The notes: a model not told the origin generated them from the letters alone. Positions 8,566 to 17,557 are shown, counted from the first letter of the stretch. The stretch: DNA of 50,633 nucleotides from an uncultured Prevotella sp. (GCA_900553465.1 USDT01000020.1:1-50633); one strand, 5' to 3'. Numbers and translations are program-made.

Positions 8566-9600
8566 ATGAGAAAATTAATGTTCATATTGATTGCGGCATG
8601 CCTCGTGCAGAGCGTTTCGGCGCAGCCGGAAGCACGCCGCAGGGAACAGCAGCAGGCTGCCGCGGCAAGTGCCAACGCACTCTCTACAAGAGCACAGATT
8701 TCGTTCCCGACGCAGGCGCCGATGGACGAGGATGTTGTGTGGAGGCGTGACATCTACCGGGAGATAGATCTTAACGACGAAGCCAACGCCGCGCTGTATT
8801 ATCCGGTTGAGCCGCTCGGTTCGCAGATGAACCTTTTCACCTATATCTTCAAGCTCGTGATGCGCCGCAGTGTCACGCCTTATGAGTACAGACTCGACGG
8901 CAATGAGGTGTTCGACGAGTCGGCGAAGGTCAACCTTATGTCGATTCTCGACAACTATCACATATTCTACGAGCGCACCGACAGAGGAATACGCATCGAC
9001 GACAGCGACATACCATCGCGCGAGGTTACGGCATACTATGTGAAGGAATGTGCCTATTACGATCAGGCAACAGCCACTTTCCATACCAAGGTTACGGCCC
9101 TCTGCCCGATATTGCGCCGTGAGGATGACTTCGGCGATGCCGCTACGTCCTATCCGCTCTTCTGGGTGAAGTATGACGAACTGGCCCCGTTCCTCACCCG
9201 ACAGACCATTATGACCAGCAATCTGAACAATGCTGCCGTTATGAGCGTGGACGACTATTTCACCCGGAATATGTATAAGGGCAAGATATACAAGACGTCA
9301 AACATGCTCGGTAAGACTCTTGCGCAGTATTGCCCCACCGATTCGGCCATGACAAAGGAGCAGAAGCGCATTGAAAACGAGCTGAAGGCGTTTGAGAAGA
9401 ATATCTGGGGCGATCCGGTGCGTAAGGATTCGCTCGACAGCATAGCCAAGCTCGACAAGAAGGAACTGAAGGCAACGAAGAAAAAGAATCGCAGATCCGG
9501 CGGAACATCGCAGACTGTGAAAAAGAAGAGCAAACCGTCTTCCACATCGTCGTCTTCGTCATCATCGGCACGCGTGACGGTACGCCGGCAGAGACATTGA
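8566..9600 (+). CDS. gldN: T9SS ring protein GldN/PorN
   Basis: 344 residues with a signal peptide (MRKLMFILIAACLVQSVSA-Q). The family core is clear: VVWRRDIYREIDLNDEANAAL, then YPVEPLGSQMNLFTYIFKL, and the late SVDDYFTRNMYKGKIYKTSNM. GldN binds GldK to make the periplasmic ring. The C-terminal 45 residues or so depart from the core as a Lys-rich then Ser-rich tail (KKKNRRSGG, then SSTSSSSSSS), probably disordered. It follows gldM by 48 bp. Confidence 0.94.
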   Translation: MRKLMFILIAACLVQSVSAQPEARRREQQQAAAASANALSTRAQISFPTQAPMDEDVVWRRDIYREIDLNDEANAALYYPVEPLGSQMNLFTYIFKLVMRRSVTPYEYRLDGNEVFDESAKVNLMSILDNYHIFYERTDRGIRIDDSDIPSREVTAYYVKECAYYDQATATFHTKVTALCPILRREDDFGDAATSYPLFWVKYDELAPFLTRQTIMTSNLNNAAVMSVDDYFTRNMYKGKIYKTSNMLGKTLAQYCPTDSAMTKEQKRIENELKAFEKNIWGDPVRKDSLDSIAKLDKKELKATKKKNRRSGGTSQTVKKKSKPSSTSSSSSSSARVTVRRQRH

Positions 9601-9614
9601 CACAATTGGACAGT

Positions 9615-9638
9615 GAGTGTTCCCGAAAGGGAGCACTC
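9615..9638 (+). other. 10-bp hairpin with GAAA tetraloop between gldN and the next gene
   Basis: 9615-9624 pairs with 9629-9638 (one G-U pair) around a GNRA-type GAAA loop. No T run follows, so it is more likely an mRNA processing or stability element, or a partial attenuator, than a full terminator. Confidence 0.5.
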
Positions 9639-9667
9639 CGAATTATACACACTAAAAAATGAAAGTT

Positions 9668-10279
9668 ATGAAAAAGTTATTTACATTGATTGTTCTTGTA
9701 GCTGCAACATGCTTTGCAATGCCTGCAAGCGCACAGTTGAAGTTCGGTGTGAAAGGTGGTCTCAACATCACAGACATGTCGCTCAGCAGTGATGTTTTTG
9801 AAACATCAAACCGCACAGGATTCTTCATCGGTCCGACAGTGAAGTTCACTCTTCCTATCGTCGGCCTCGGAATAGATGCTTCGGCGCTTTATGATCAGAG
9901 AGAGTCTGAACTTACAAATGCCGACAATGAGGTGACAAAGATTAAGCAGCAGGCCATCAACATTCCGATAAACCTGCGTTATGACATAGGTCTTGGAAGC
10001 CTTGCAGCTGTTTATCTGGCTGCCGGTCCGCAGTTCGGATTCAATGTCGGTGACAAGAACCAGACTCTTTTCGACGATGTTGCAGACTGGAAACTCAATT
10101 CGTCAAACTTCAGTGTGAATGTCGGAGCGGGTGTTATGTTGCTCAGCCATTTGCAGGTTGGTGCGAACTATAATATCGTTTGTGGAAAGACCGGCAAGAT
10201 CACATATCTTGACGGAATGGAAAGTGTGTTCCGCGGACGCTCCAACAGCTGGCAGATTTCCATGGCATATTATTTCTGA
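9668..10279 (+). CDS. Small outer-membrane beta-barrel protein (PorT-like fold)
   Basis: 203 residues from ATG 9668, chosen over ATG 9659 because it starts the signal peptide directly (MKKLFTLIVLVAATCFAMPASA-Q). The mature part is an eight-strand-type barrel (LKFGVKGGLNITDMS near the start; FSVNVGAGVML, LQVGANYNIV and WQISMAYYF at the end) of the OMP_b-brl_2/PorT-like class. It is on the same strand 67 bp after gldN and before a strong terminator, so it is probably transcribed with the T9SS genes. The fold is clear; a role in secretion is inference from position, since such small barrels are common in Bacteroidetes. Confidence 0.8.
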   Translation: MKKLFTLIVLVAATCFAMPASAQLKFGVKGGLNITDMSLSSDVFETSNRTGFFIGPTVKFTLPIVGLGIDASALYDQRESELTNADNEVTKIKQQAINIPINLRYDIGLGSLAAVYLAAGPQFGFNVGDKNQTLFDDVADWKLNSSNFSVNVGAGVMLLSHLQVGANYNIVCGKTGKITYLDGMESVFRGRSNSWQISMAYYF

Positions 10280-10398
10280 AAAGCGTAGATACTATTGCCC
10301 GCAGCTGTTTCTTCCGGTGAGCGGAAGCGGTTGTGATCGATAATAAGAACGAAAGCTGATTGCCGGAATGTGCGGTGCAGCTTTATGAAAAAACATAC

Positions 10399-10444
10399 AG
10401 ACTCATGGCGCAGAAAGATTGTCGCGCCATGAGTCTTTGTTTTA
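10399..10444. terminator. Strong terminator between the T9SS region and GH127
   Basis: A perfect 13-bp stem (10399-10411 with 10424-10436, AGACTCATGGCGC) has a 12-nt loop and is followed by TTTGTTTT. The genes converge here, and an A-run upstream could serve the minus strand. Confidence 0.88.
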
Positions 10445-10470
10445 TGGCGGCCGGTATGGCCTTTTCTGTT

Positions 10471-12873
10471 TTATTCTTTGACGGTTGTTTTTATTCCGAA
10501 TATACCACCTGTGATTTTTCCCGGGAGGCTTTTCATCATTATTGTCACCTTTTTCTTTCCTTTGGTGATGTCTTGCGGAATGACGTGTCGCACATCGTAG
10601 TATTCGTATGGCATGCAGTTCTCTATCCTGTCGCGTCCTATCGGTGTTCCGTCAGCTAGAATATCAAATTCCCTGTTGCCGGCGTCGCTGCCCCAATAGG
10701 TGAGTACCACCTCATTGGTTTTCTGAGGATCGACGGTCATGTCGTACGAAATCCATCCGTCGAGTGCATCGCGCCATCCCAGCGAAGCGTCCGACCGCAT
10801 ATTCTGTCCTTGCAGATTGTGTTCACGTTCTGACGTTTCGTCGGCTATCACAACCTTGTCGATATAGTCCATGTTTTCCATTATGGCTTTCCCGTCTGTC
10901 GGCATCCACACCTTCATCTCGCCAGCTCCGCGGTGGGCACGTGCCATATAAGGAATCAGTGTTACGTCTGCTGCGGACTCGGAAACACAATTCTGCGCGT
11001 CGGCAGAACATCTGCGTCCCTGCGCAACGATGGCACGCATGCCGTTGACTATGCCTTCTGTCTTACATACTTTGAGCGATGCGCCGCGTGGAATGTAAAG
11101 GTCCTGCAGTGTTCCGCCGTTGTCCGCGAACTCAGCACAATAGACAATCGGGCCGCGTTCCACGGCAATCAGTCCGCGGTCGGCCTTCACTTCCGCGTTT
11201 GCCGTTACTATGCGTGGCTCCATCGGAAACTCAATCTCCACTGTGTCATCCGCTTTCCATTTGCGTTGTATCACCGCATATCCGTGGTCGATGTCGTATT
11301 CGTAAGGTCTGCCGTTCACCTTTATGACGGTTTTCTTTGTGCTCGTTGCCTTATAGCTGTAAAGATCTGACGGTACGGGTTGTCCCTGCGCCCATCCCGG
11401 AATCCTTATTTTCATGCAGAAATCTCCCTTCTGTGCCTTATCCACCGACAGCCTTACGTTGCCTTCCCACGGATATTCCGTCTGCTGTGTGAGGCTTATC
11501 TGCCGTTTGCCGAGACTGATGTCAGCCTTTCCGGCTATAAAAAGATTGACGTAAACAGCATCTTTTCCGGTGGCATAAGCGTAGCCCGGCACAGACGGAA
11601 TGAATCTTGCCAGATTGGTGGGACAGCACGAACAGCCGAACCACTCGCTGCGTTGCTGTCCGCGAGAGCTTGCCTCAAGCCGGTTGGGATAGAAGAACAT
11701 GTCGCCCGTAACGGATATTCCGCTCAGCACATTATTATACAATGACCGTTCGAGAATGTCTATATATCTGCTGTCTCCATAGAGTCTGAACATGCGCAGA
11801 TTGAACATACAGTTGGCCAGTCCGGCGCATGTCTCGCAATAAGCGCGGGCGTTGGGCAGTTCATAGTTACCTCCGAAAGCCTCGTTGTCCTCCCTTGCAC
11901 CCAGACCACCGGTGATATACAGTTTCTTAGAAACAATGTTTTCCCATATGGCATTTATGGCTTCGACATACTCCTTGTGTCCGCCCAGCAGTATGGCGTC
12001 AGCCATTCCCGAGTAGAAATACAATGCTCTTACGGCGTGTCCTACAGCTTCGCGCTGTTCGATTGCCGGCAGATGATTCTGCCAGTACATGCCGTTGGTT
12101 CTTATGTCGGATGATGACGAGTCGAACTTTTTCTGTCCGCGGCAGTCGATGAAGAACTTGCACAGGTCGAGATACTTACTGTCTCCCGTTGTCTCATACA
12201 GCCGTGCGAGCGCCATTTCGATGACGGCGTGACCCGGAGCGAGCTTCAGTCCGTTGTCATTATATACCTTGCACACAAGGTCGGCATTCTTCACTGCAGC
12301 CCGGAGCAGCTTATCCTTTCCCGTTGCGGCATAGTAAGCCACCGCCGCCTCGTATAGTTCGCCGGCGTTGAATGTCTCGTGACTGAGGTTCCAGTCGTTC
12401 ACCCACCGCTGAGTTCCCACCCAGTCGTGTACTGGATTGCCTATTGTGCGGTTGGTGAACAGATAGCCGTCAGGTTCCTGTGCCTCCACAATCTTGTCGA
12501 TCACGCTGTCAATATATCTCTCAAACTCCGGGTCTTCCTTCACGCTCAGTATGTATGCCGCGCCCTCGATGATCTTGAACAGGTCGGCATCATCGAACGG
12601 CGAGCCCGACTGAAACCGCGCTTCACCTTTCTTCAGTTCGCCGCTCAGTATCTTGCCTGCCAACTCGAAGTTTCTCATGTAGCCAGCCTCCTCACATCTG
12701 CGGAAGGCGTAGCGTATGGTTTTGTTGCGCATTGTGTCGAGCCGTTGCGACCAGAATCCGTCGTTTATATGTACGTTGGTGAAGGGCACGGGACTGATGT
12801 CGTCGTGCAGTGTCTGGCTCACGCAAGTCATGGAGGATAATGCCGTGAGCAGTATCATGATGATTTTATGCAT
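10471..12873 (-). CDS. Glycoside hydrolase family 127-like (beta-L-arabinofuranosidase)
   Basis: 800 residues with a signal peptide (MHKIIMILLTALSSMTCVS). The (alpha/alpha)6 domain carries the metal/cysteine site of the family: Glu331 in NEAFGG as likely acid/base, Glu347 and Cys349 in CETC, and Cys416-Cys417 in CSCCPTN. The first Cys of that pair is the nucleophile in characterised GH127 enzymes. Beta-sandwich domains follow, ending in KSLPGKITGGIFGIKT. The expected reaction is release of terminal beta-L-arabinofuranose. The related GH146 family has the same residues and cannot be excluded. No T9SS sorting tail is visible, so a periplasmic location is likely. Confidence 0.88.
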   Translation of the reverse strand: MHKIIMILLTALSSMTCVSQTLHDDISPVPFTNVHINDGFWSQRLDTMRNKTIRYAFRRCEEAGYMRNFELAGKILSGELKKGEARFQSGSPFDDADLFKIIEGAAYILSVKEDPEFERYIDSVIDKIVEAQEPDGYLFTNRTIGNPVHDWVGTQRWVNDWNLSHETFNAGELYEAAVAYYAATGKDKLLRAAVKNADLVCKVYNDNGLKLAPGHAVIEMALARLYETTGDSKYLDLCKFFIDCRGQKKFDSSSSDIRTNGMYWQNHLPAIEQREAVGHAVRALYFYSGMADAILLGGHKEYVEAINAIWENIVSKKLYITGGLGAREDNEAFGGNYELPNARAYCETCAGLANCMFNLRMFRLYGDSRYIDILERSLYNNVLSGISVTGDMFFYPNRLEASSRGQQRSEWFGCSCCPTNLARFIPSVPGYAYATGKDAVYVNLFIAGKADISLGKRQISLTQQTEYPWEGNVRLSVDKAQKGDFCMKIRIPGWAQGQPVPSDLYSYKATSTKKTVIKVNGRPYEYDIDHGYAVIQRKWKADDTVEIEFPMEPRIVTANAEVKADRGLIAVERGPIVYCAEFADNGGTLQDLYIPRGASLKVCKTEGIVNGMRAIVAQGRRCSADAQNCVSESAADVTLIPYMARAHRGAGEMKVWMPTDGKAIMENMDYIDKVVIADETSEREHNLQGQNMRSDASLGWRDALDGWISYDMTVDPQKTNEVVLTYWGSDAGNREFDILADGTPIGRDRIENCMPYEYYDVRHVIPQDITKGKKKVTIMMKSLPGKITGGIFGIKTTVKE

Positions 12874-12918
12874 AACAGATTTATGTATTTGGGTTCAGGT
12901 AAATAAGTTCCGTCATTG

Positions 12919-12926
12919 CAAATTTA
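12919..12926 (-). promoter_or_regulatory. -7 promoter element of the GH127 gene
   Basis: TAAATTTG on the minus strand fits TAnnTTTG and gives a leader of about 40 nt. Confidence 0.5.
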
Positions 12927-13105
12927 GTTTTTCCTGCCGTATGAAAAGGCCTGCATTTCTATATTTATTTATATTTAACACAGCCGTCTACACTTTGTTC
13001 CGACGTAGTGTGCTGCTGTCTGCATTCCCTGCCGGACACAGTGGAGACAGGCCTTCGGCATATCTGTCAGAAAAACAGACACGTACGAAAACAAACATGT
13101 TATAG

Positions 13106-13137
13106 TTTGCGGAATTAGTCATAAATAAGTATTTTTG
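13106..13137 (+). promoter_or_regulatory. priA promoter, textbook spacing
   Basis: TTTG (13106-13109) and TATTTTTG (13130-13137) are separated by exactly 20 bp, the Bacteroidetes optimum. The predicted start of transcription (about 13143-13145) falls only 1-3 nt before the priA ATG. Confidence 0.75.
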
Positions 13138-13145
13138 TATCAGCT

Positions 13146-15422
13146 ATGGTTTACGCAGACATCATACTCCCTCTGCCTCTCGAAGGCGTATTCACCTATT
13201 CCGTGCCCGACGATATGACGTCAGCCGTGAAGCCCGGAATGAGGGTTGTTGTGCCTTTGGGTCGCAGCAAGAAATACATGGGCGTTGTGCTGAAGGTGCA
13301 CGATGTGAAGCCGGAGTTCGAGGTGAAGGACATACTGTCGCTGTCTGATACGCGTCCCTCCGTCACTGCTTTACAGCTGCGGTTGTGGCAATGGATAGCC
13401 GACTACTATATGTCGCCGCTGGGCGATGTGTTCAAGGCTGCGCTGCCTGCCGGACTGAAAGGCGAGGACAACTACCGTCCGAAAACCGAGCGTTGCGTCA
13501 CACTGCCCGAGAAGATGCGCAGCGGACAGTCGCTGCATGTGGTTCTGAACCTGCTCACGCAGACACGTGCCAGAAAGCAGAAAGAGCTGTTCGAGCAATA
13601 TCTCTCACTCAGTCATTGGGACGAGGCTTGCTCCGGCGGTTCGCGTGACGACGTTGTGGAACTGACGTGCGAGGAACTTCTGAACGAGGCTCACTCCACC
13701 ACAACAACGCTACGTGCGCTCGTCTCGCGTGGATTTCTCACTATATACGAGCGTGAGGTGGGGCGTATAGGTCACGGCGGTGAGGCTCATCCCGAGAACA
13801 TGAAGACTCTGGGCGAAGCACAGCAGAGGGCTTACGACGAGATACAGGAGACATTCAAGACGAAGAACGTGACGCTGTTGCACGGTGTGACGTCGAGCGG
13901 AAAGACCGAAATATACATTCATCTGATAGACAAAACCCTGCGCGAAGGCCGCCAAGTGCTCTATCTGTTGCCGGAGATAGCCCTTACGGTGCAGATAATG
14001 AAGCGTCTGCGCAACGTCTTCGGCGACCGTCTGGGCATATATCATTCGAAATACAGCGACGCCGAACGTGTTGAGATATGGAACCGACAGTTGTCTGACA
14101 ATCCTTACGGAGTGATACTCGGTGCGCGCTCGGCGCTGTTTCTGCCCTTCAGTAACCTCGGACTGGTCATCGTGGACGAGGAACACGAGACATCGTTCAA
14201 GCAGCAGGACCCTGCTCCGCGTTACCATGCTCGCTCGGCAGCCATAGTGCTTGCGTCGATGTGCGGGGCAAAAGTGCTGCTCGGTTCGGCCACTCCTTCA
14301 GCAGAGAGCTACAACAACGCGCTTACAGGCAAGTACGGACTTGTGAGCATAATGACCCGATACAAGAACATACAGCTGCCTGAGATACAGGTGGTGGACG
14401 TGAAAGACCTGCGCCGCCGCAAGATGATGAACGGTCCGTTCTCGCCGGTGCTGCTCAAGGCAGTACGTGAAGCGCTGGCCGACGGCCGCCAGACCATACT
14501 CTTTCACAATCGCCGTGGCTTCGCACCGATGATAGAATGTCACGTGTGCGGATGGGTACCCCACTGCGACAAGTGTGACGTCAGTCTGACTCTGCACAAA
14601 TCGCTCGACCGTCTGACGTGTCATTACTGCGGCAGTGTGTACTACGTTCCGGCCAAGTGTCCGTGCTGTGGCAGCACCGAACTGCGCTCGCGCGGTTACG
14701 GCACAGAGAATATAGAGGACCGCATACGCGAGATTTTCCCCGAAGCACGTGTGTCGCGTATGGATCTCGATACCACACGTACGCGCAATGCATACGAACG
14801 TATCATCAGCGAATTCTCGTCGGGACAGACCAATCTGCTCATCGGCACACAGATGGTGAGCAAGGGGCTCGACTTCGGCAACGTGTCGGTGGTGGGTATT
14901 CTCGACGCCGACACCATGCTCAACAATCCTGACTTCCGTGCCTACGAGCACGCTTTCATGATGATGGCGCAGGTGGCTGGACGCGCAGGTCGCAAGAGCG
15001 GGCGCGGAAAGGTTATACTGCAAACCCGCAATCCGGAGCTGCCCGTCATCGGAGAGGTGGTGAGAAACGACTACAAGACGTTCTATAAAGAGCTGTTCGA
15101 GGAGCGCCGCATGTTCCATTATCCGCCGTTCTATCATCTTGTGTGCGTATATCTGCGCCACCGCAATGCGCAGGTGGCCGACGATGCTGCCGCCGACATG
15201 GCTCGCCTGTTGCGCGGAATGTTGGGCGAGCGCGTGCTCGGACCCGACCGTCCGTCGGTGGCACGTGTCAAGACCATGAGCATACGAAAGATCATAATAA
15301 AGCTCGAGGCGGGCATAAGTCTGCCGCGTGTGCGTGAGTGTCTGCGTGCCCAGCTGGCCCTGCTCATGCAGAACAAGCGCTACGCTACGCTCGAAACCTA
15401 TTACGACGTGGACCCGCTGTGA
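13146..15422 (+). CDS. priA: Primosomal protein N' (replication restart helicase PriA)
   Basis: 758 residues, normal for PriA. The start MVYADIILPLPLEGVFTYSVP is the conserved N-terminal 3'-DNA-binding motif, so ATG 13146 is secure. Next come Walker A GVTSSGKTEIY (about residue 246), DEEH (about 343), the paired zinc-binding cysteines between about 466 and 510 (CHVCGW, CDKC, CHYCGS, CPCCGS), and helicase motifs GTQMVSKGLDF and QVAGRAGR. PriA reloads the replisome at stalled forks. It is transcribed alone, divergent from GH127. Confidence 0.96.
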   Translation: MVYADIILPLPLEGVFTYSVPDDMTSAVKPGMRVVVPLGRSKKYMGVVLKVHDVKPEFEVKDILSLSDTRPSVTALQLRLWQWIADYYMSPLGDVFKAALPAGLKGEDNYRPKTERCVTLPEKMRSGQSLHVVLNLLTQTRARKQKELFEQYLSLSHWDEACSGGSRDDVVELTCEELLNEAHSTTTTLRALVSRGFLTIYEREVGRIGHGGEAHPENMKTLGEAQQRAYDEIQETFKTKNVTLLHGVTSSGKTEIYIHLIDKTLREGRQVLYLLPEIALTVQIMKRLRNVFGDRLGIYHSKYSDAERVEIWNRQLSDNPYGVILGARSALFLPFSNLGLVIVDEEHETSFKQQDPAPRYHARSAAIVLASMCGAKVLLGSATPSAESYNNALTGKYGLVSIMTRYKNIQLPEIQVVDVKDLRRRKMMNGPFSPVLLKAVREALADGRQTILFHNRRGFAPMIECHVCGWVPHCDKCDVSLTLHKSLDRLTCHYCGSVYYVPAKCPCCGSTELRSRGYGTENIEDRIREIFPEARVSRMDLDTTRTRNAYERIISEFSSGQTNLLIGTQMVSKGLDFGNVSVVGILDADTMLNNPDFRAYEHAFMMMAQVAGRAGRKSGRGKVILQTRNPELPVIGEVVRNDYKTFYKELFEERRMFHYPPFYHLVCVYLRHRNAQVADDAAADMARLLRGMLGERVLGPDRPSVARVKTMSIRKIIIKLEAGISLPRVRECLRAQLALLMQNKRYATLETYYDVDPL

Positions 15423-15964
15423 TGTTTCCAACTTGTGCCCGTCAGCCGTCGCACGCTGGATTTTATGCAGTTTTTCTGCATATAAAAAGTAAAAAATTTT
15501 GACAAAAGAAAATCGCAAAAGAGAAGTGAACGAATGTTAAAATCGCTTCTGCCGGCCGGTTTTCTTTATTTTTTTGTCACGTTTTTCCACCGCCGTGCGG
15601 TCGTTTTCCGGACCTTGTGTTGTGAAACCGGCTTTATCATGGTGCGATTAAGTCTATATCATGCTCCGATATGGTTCATTTCATGGCATGAAATAGGCTA
15701 TTTCGGAGTGCGAAATAGCCTATTCTGTGTGTCAGAACAAATTGTTCTGTTTCTTGATTTTATGTAATGTGTTGATACACAAAGTTTTAATCATATATCC
15801 TCAAAACTCGCGAATTTGCGGCCGGATGTACTTTTTTGCTCAGCGCAGGCACTCTCGTGAAGTTGACGATGAATATTTATTCATTCACGACATCGGATTC
15901 TGCATAAATATGCAGTTTCCTTTTTGCCGGCTGCCTTGGGCAGAAAAGCGCGGCAACGTGTGTA
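15423..15964 (+). repeat. Intergenic mosaic element, copy B
   Basis: No gene is visible between the convergent 3' ends of priA and the FadL-type gene. In order the element shows: a TGACAAAA...CGCAAAA block (15497-15520); a 13-bp hairpin AATAGGCTATTTC/GAAATAGCCTATT (15692-15724); the 26-bp core at 15800-15825 beginning CTCAAAACTCGCGAATTTGC; then two dyads, TGAATATTTATTCA (15870-15883) and TGCATAAATATGCA (15901-15914), 31 bp apart centre to centre. The core is an exact match, in inverted orientation, to copy C at 27297-27322, and the flanking modules align too. Function unknown. Confidence 0.7.
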
Positions 15965-17467
15965 TCACAGTTTTATGTCGACACCCAGACCGATGACGCG
16001 GTTGGTACGTGTGAACGAGTTGCTGATGTTCATCGTGCCGTTGGCCTGCAGTTTGTCGTAGTCGTCGTAGAGTGTCTGGAACCAGGCGGCGTTTATCTTC
16101 ACCTTCTCGGTCACGTTCACTCCCACGCCGAGTCCGTACGACCATGAGCTTACGTTGTAGCTTATGTCGTTCATGGCTTCGTCGTTGAAGTCGTAGCTTG
16201 TGCGCTGTGCTCCCGCGCTCACCTGTATGTATTTGTTGATGTCAAACTCCGCTCCGAAGAGATATTCGTTGGTGTCGCCCAGCATGTCCTTGGTGTACTG
16301 CTTTGTGTCCACGTCGAAGTAGTGATGGTAGCCGGCCATGACGCGCAGCGAAGGCAGCAGTTCGTACTGTGCTCCCACGGTGAGCAGTGCGGGTGAGTCC
16401 TCTGCCACCTTTTTGCCGTCTGCATATTTGTCGAGCATGCTTATGTTCTCGGCGCTGAGGCTGTTGGCCGATTTGTTCTTCAGACGCATGCGTGTCTTGA
16501 ACTCATATTTGGCAGCGAGGTTCAGTCGGCCGGTCTTGAAGTCCACACCGATGATAGGTGCCACGCCCCAACCGGTCTGGTCGCAGTTGAGCTCTATATC
16601 CTGAGTCATCTGTGCATAGCCCGTCATCTGTGCGGCCTGCGCTTTTGCCTCGGCAGCCTTGTCGTGCTGTCCGTCAGCCTCATACATACCAGCCGCCTGG
16701 TTGAGCGATGCTGCCATCGACTCGAAGAATGTGGGTGCGCCCACCATGGAGAGCTGCCCGCCCGCGCTCTGCTGCAGCGAGATGTTCTTCACGTAGCCGT
16801 AGTAGTTGGCCGTACCGTAGAGCATACGGAGTCCGCCATACACCGAGAGATTGTCGCTTATCTTGTATGAGCTTCCCAGGGTGAAGCCATAGTAGTACTG
16901 GCGTCCGCGCATGAATGGATCCATAGAGTAGCCGCCCGTGAGCTGAGTGCCCATCGGGGCAAGACTTTCGTTGATGCCGGCGGCAAGGAGACCGGCCGGA
17001 ATGCCTGCCACAACGCCTTCGAACGAACCGAGACCGTTGGCAAACTCACACTTTCCACCGCCACCAGTTATGGCGAATCCGAACTGGAATGTCCAGTCAT
17101 CCTTCACGTAGGCAGCCTGTACTGACGGCACTATCGGTGCGTCGGCCACACCCTTGAACTTGCGCGCATAGCCGTTGTCGGCCGATGCGGGATTGTTCAC
17201 GTTGAACTTGAACAGTTCGCCGTAAGCTGTGGTTACAGTACGTGTCTGGTGCACGTTCTGCATATTTATTGACAGATGGAATCCGTTGCCGAGGAAGGCC
17301 ACGCCGGCAGGGTTGCTGTATACGCCGTCGATGCCGATGGCAGCATCGCGCGCCGGGTTTCTCAAGAAAATGATGTTCTGATTGGTGTTTGTGATAATGC
17401 CGCCTGCAAATGAGGTGCTGCCACACGCAGCAAATAATGCGATGCAGGCTAATTTTAATTTATTCAT
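15965..17467 (-). CDS. Outer-membrane transport protein, OmpP1/FadL/TodX family
   Basis: 500 residues with a signal peptide (MNKLKLACIALFAACGSTSFA). The mature N-terminus carries the family's substrate-gate features (NPARDAAIGIDGVYSNPAGVAFL, close to the NPA motif), and the rest is a barrel ending NRVIGLGVDIKL. FadL-type proteins let hydrophobic compounds cross the outer membrane. In Bacteroidetes the real substrate is usually unknown, and no fatty-acid gene is next to it. It is transcribed alone. Confidence 0.87.
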   Translation of the reverse strand: MNKLKLACIALFAACGSTSFAGGIITNTNQNIIFLRNPARDAAIGIDGVYSNPAGVAFLGNGFHLSINMQNVHQTRTVTTAYGELFKFNVNNPASADNGYARKFKGVADAPIVPSVQAAYVKDDWTFQFGFAITGGGGKCEFANGLGSFEGVVAGIPAGLLAAGINESLAPMGTQLTGGYSMDPFMRGRQYYYGFTLGSSYKISDNLSVYGGLRMLYGTANYYGYVKNISLQQSAGGQLSMVGAPTFFESMAASLNQAAGMYEADGQHDKAAEAKAQAAQMTGYAQMTQDIELNCDQTGWGVAPIIGVDFKTGRLNLAAKYEFKTRMRLKNKSANSLSAENISMLDKYADGKKVAEDSPALLTVGAQYELLPSLRVMAGYHHYFDVDTKQYTKDMLGDTNEYLFGAEFDINKYIQVSAGAQRTSYDFNDEAMNDISYNVSSWSYGLGVGVNVTEKVKINAAWFQTLYDDYDKLQANGTMNISNSFTRTNRVIGLGVDIKL

Positions 17468-17493
17468 CTTAATAATATTTAAATAACAGGTCG

Positions 17494-17501
17494 CAAAGTT
17501 A
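17494..17501 (-). promoter_or_regulatory. -7 promoter element of the FadL-type gene
   Basis: TAACTTTG on the minus strand gives a leader of about 20 nt. No good -33 box was found. Confidence 0.5.
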
Positions 17502-17557
17502 CTTAAATTGTCCTTTAATGCCGTATTTGATACTTAATGTTTAATGAATGTTAACTA

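Noticed and set aside
13710..15518. Long reading frames antisense to priA (172 and 406 codons)
   Set aside because: They are GC-frame shadows of a secure gene, with compositions rich in His/Arg/Leu and no domain.
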